Shown one piece after another: positions 62,795-64,000 of a stretch of DNA of 64,000 nucleotides (position 1 is the first letter of the stretch; each line of letters begins with the position of its first letter). The notes under the pieces were generated by a model, which was not told where the DNA came from, made no database searches, and saw nothing but the letters and a program-made list of their open reading frames with translations. This DNA comes from JAJKIV01 sp036741775 (GTDB lineage Bacteria; Gemmatimonadota; Gemmatimonadetes; Gemmatimonadales; Gemmatimonadaceae): NCBI GenBank assembly GCA_036741775.1, contig DAINRQ010000031.1, positions 1 through 64,000 of the forward strand, in the 5' to 3' direction. Both the position numbers and the translations under genes were made by a program.

Positions 62795-64000
62795 ATGACC
62801 GAGACCCCCACCGCCGCCGGGACCCATCCGCCGCATCTCGCCGCCCCCGACGTCAACCCGTCGTTCACGAAGAGCGCGTTCCTCGGCGAGATCCGCGAGG
62901 ACCTCGTCTTCCCCTACCCGGTGCTGACGCCCGAAGAAGGGGAGTCGCTCGGGATGATTCTCGACTCGATGCGTGACTGGGCCGAGTCGTCGGTGAACTC
63001 GTCGAAGTTCGATCACGACGGCCGGTTTCCGGACGAGGTGCGCGAGGGATTGCACGCGCTCGGACTCATGGGACTCAGTATTCCGGAGGAGTACGGCGGC
63101 TTCGGCGCCTCGGCCAAGGTGTACAACCGCGTGTTCGGCGAGCTGGGCTCGATCGACCCGGCACTCACCGTGTATTTCGGGGCGCATCAGTCGATCGGAT
63201 GCAAAGGTATCGTGCTCTTCGGTAACGAGGACCAGAAGCGGCGGTACCTGCCGAAGTGCGCGACCGGTGAGATGATTGCCGCGTTCTGCCTCACGGAGCC
63301 GGGGTCGGGCTCCGACGCACAGGCGATGCGCGCCACCGCGGTGCCAAGCGACGACGGCCGGCATTACGTCCTGAACGGGACGAAGATCTGGATCTCGAAC
63401 GCCGGGTACGCGGACATGCTCACGGTGTTCGCGAAGGTCCCGGTCGAGGTCGATGGCGCGCGAAAGGCGCGGGTGACGGCGTTCATCGTCGACGCCCACG
63501 CGCCCGGCGTGAGCCTCGGCAAGCTCGAGGAGAAGATGGGGATCAAGGCGTCCGACACGCGCGCCATTGCGTTCGAGAACGTCCGCGTCCCCTTGGAGGA
63601 TCGGCTGGGCGAGGTGGGGCAGGGGTTCCGGATCGCGCTCGAGATCCTGAACTCCGGCCGGCTCGGGCTCGCCGCCGGCTCGGCCCGCGGCACCCGGCGC
63701 ATCATGCGCGAGGCCATCGCGTACGCGAAGCAGCGCGAGCAGTTCGGGAGGCCGATCGGCACGTTCGAGATCATCCAGCGGAAGATCGCGACGCTCGCTG
63801 CCGAATGTTACGCCCTCGATTCGGCGGTGATGGTGACCGGGGGAATGGTCGATCGCGGCGGCATCGACTTCTCGCTCGAGACGGCAGTCTGCAAGGTGTT
63901 CGGGTCGGAGCTCGCGTTCCGGGCGTCGAACGAGGCGTTGCAGATCGCCGGCGGTATCGGATACTCCAAGGAGTACCCGTACGAGCAGGCGGTGCGTGAC
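62795..64000 (+). CDS. Acyl-CoA dehydrogenase (VLCAD-like), 3' truncated by window end
   Basis: 402 codons visible, frame open to the last base. FTKSAFLGEIREDLVFPYPV at the N-terminus is the extended leader of very-long-chain-type enzymes. LTEPGSGSDAQAMRATA is the substrate/FAD loop; GTKIWISNAGYADMLTVFAK follows; GIKASDTRAIAFENVRVPLE and NSGRLGLAAGSARGTRRIMR lead into the FAD contacts REQFGRPIGTFEIIQRKIA and QIAGGIGYSKEYPYEQAVRD. Dehydrogenates acyl-CoA in beta-oxidation. Catalytic Glu and C-terminal helices are beyond the window. Confidence 0.93.
   Translation, partial: MTETPTAAGTHPPHLAAPDVNPSFTKSAFLGEIREDLVFPYPVLTPEEGESLGMILDSMRDWAESSVNSSKFDHDGRFPDEVREGLHALGLMGLSIPEEYGGFGASAKVYNRVFGELGSIDPALTVYFGAHQSIGCKGIVLFGNEDQKRRYLPKCATGEMIAAFCLTEPGSGSDAQAMRATAVPSDDGRHYVLNGTKIWISNAGYADMLTVFAKVPVEVDGARKARVTAFIVDAHAPGVSLGKLEEKMGIKASDTRAIAFENVRVPLEDRLGEVGQGFRIALEILNSGRLGLAAGSARGTRRIMREAIAYAKQREQFGRPIGTFEIIQRKIATLAAECYALDSAVMVTGGMVDRGGIDFSLETAVCKVFGSELAFRASNEALQIAGGIGYSKEYPYEQAVRD

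Noticed and set aside
62771..63499. Minus-strand open frame of about 242 codons
   Set aside because: Antisense to the acyl-CoA dehydrogenase, whose motifs are intact to the window end.
1..64000. tRNA, rRNA, insertion sequences or prophage genes
   Set aside because: No T-loop plus acceptor pattern, transposase, integrase or phage structural gene was recognised. TTCGAATC strings near 54595 and 61362 belong to family A elements.

Overview
The window is a 64 kb piece of a high-GC (roughly two-thirds G+C by eye) bacterial chromosome. It is a scaffold: two runs of exactly 100 N lie at 3775-3874 and 46572-46671. Gene content fits Gemmatimonadota best: an ADOP-type permease and a relic of a second one, a SusC/SusD pair outside Bacteroidetes, a propeller-type hybrid-like sensor kinase with a NarL-type regulator, a Ser/Thr kinase fused to a TolB-like domain, large secreted S9, M14, GGT and acylase enzymes, and a CruF-type carotenoid operon. 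The taxonomic call is inference; no rRNA or tRNA gene was found. There are no prophage genes, IS elements or CRISPR arrays.

Layout. 0-6.9 kb: end of ettA, a secreted protein with a TonB-like domain, an outer-membrane barrel, an ADOP relic, a gene broken by the first gap, pepT and an NRDE protein. 6.9-14 kb: pncB, a VOC protein, a two-gene DUF2442-DUF4160 unit, an Rrf2 regulator with a thioredoxin-reductase-like flavoprotein, and a full ADOP permease behind a strong palindromic operator. 14-19.6 kb: an alpha/beta hydrolase, a response regulator/histidine kinase operon and a ferritin; a shared TACCTC-N4-GAGGTA palindrome precedes these transcription units and is a candidate binding site for the regulator. 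19.6-27.1 kb: AsmA-like protein, two small lipoproteins, SDR plus Gdx/SugE exporter, MarR, a voltage-gated-channel-like protein, and a VOC protein. 27.3-34.3 kb: SusD, SusC and a divergent penicillin-acylase-type enzyme. 34.6-39.1 kb: cruF-crtB-idi carotenoid operon with two GTGA overlaps, then cold-shock protein, rpsU, infA and a TIR-like protein. 39.2-50.6 kb: GGT, S9 peptidase, LuxR regulator, two cupredoxin-like proteins, M14 carboxypeptidase and OsmC. 50.7-64 kb: kinase, Omp85-like protein, phosphoglucomutase, SRPBCC protein, L,D-transpeptidase, beta-lactamase-fold hydrolase, MFS exporter and the start of a VLCAD-like acyl-CoA dehydrogenase.

The most unusual signal is outside the genes. 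Two families of palindromic intergenic elements occur at gene ends (one built on GGGGTCAGAGTC and variants, including a 66-bp perfect palindrome; one on GTCATTCCGAGC). At least six intergenic arrays of different degenerate 7-bp repeats are confined to about 43.8-59.1 kb, and several fold into long hairpins. The heptamer CGTTAGG/CCTAACG also looks over-represented, mostly inside genes. No transposase that would explain these elements is present in the window.
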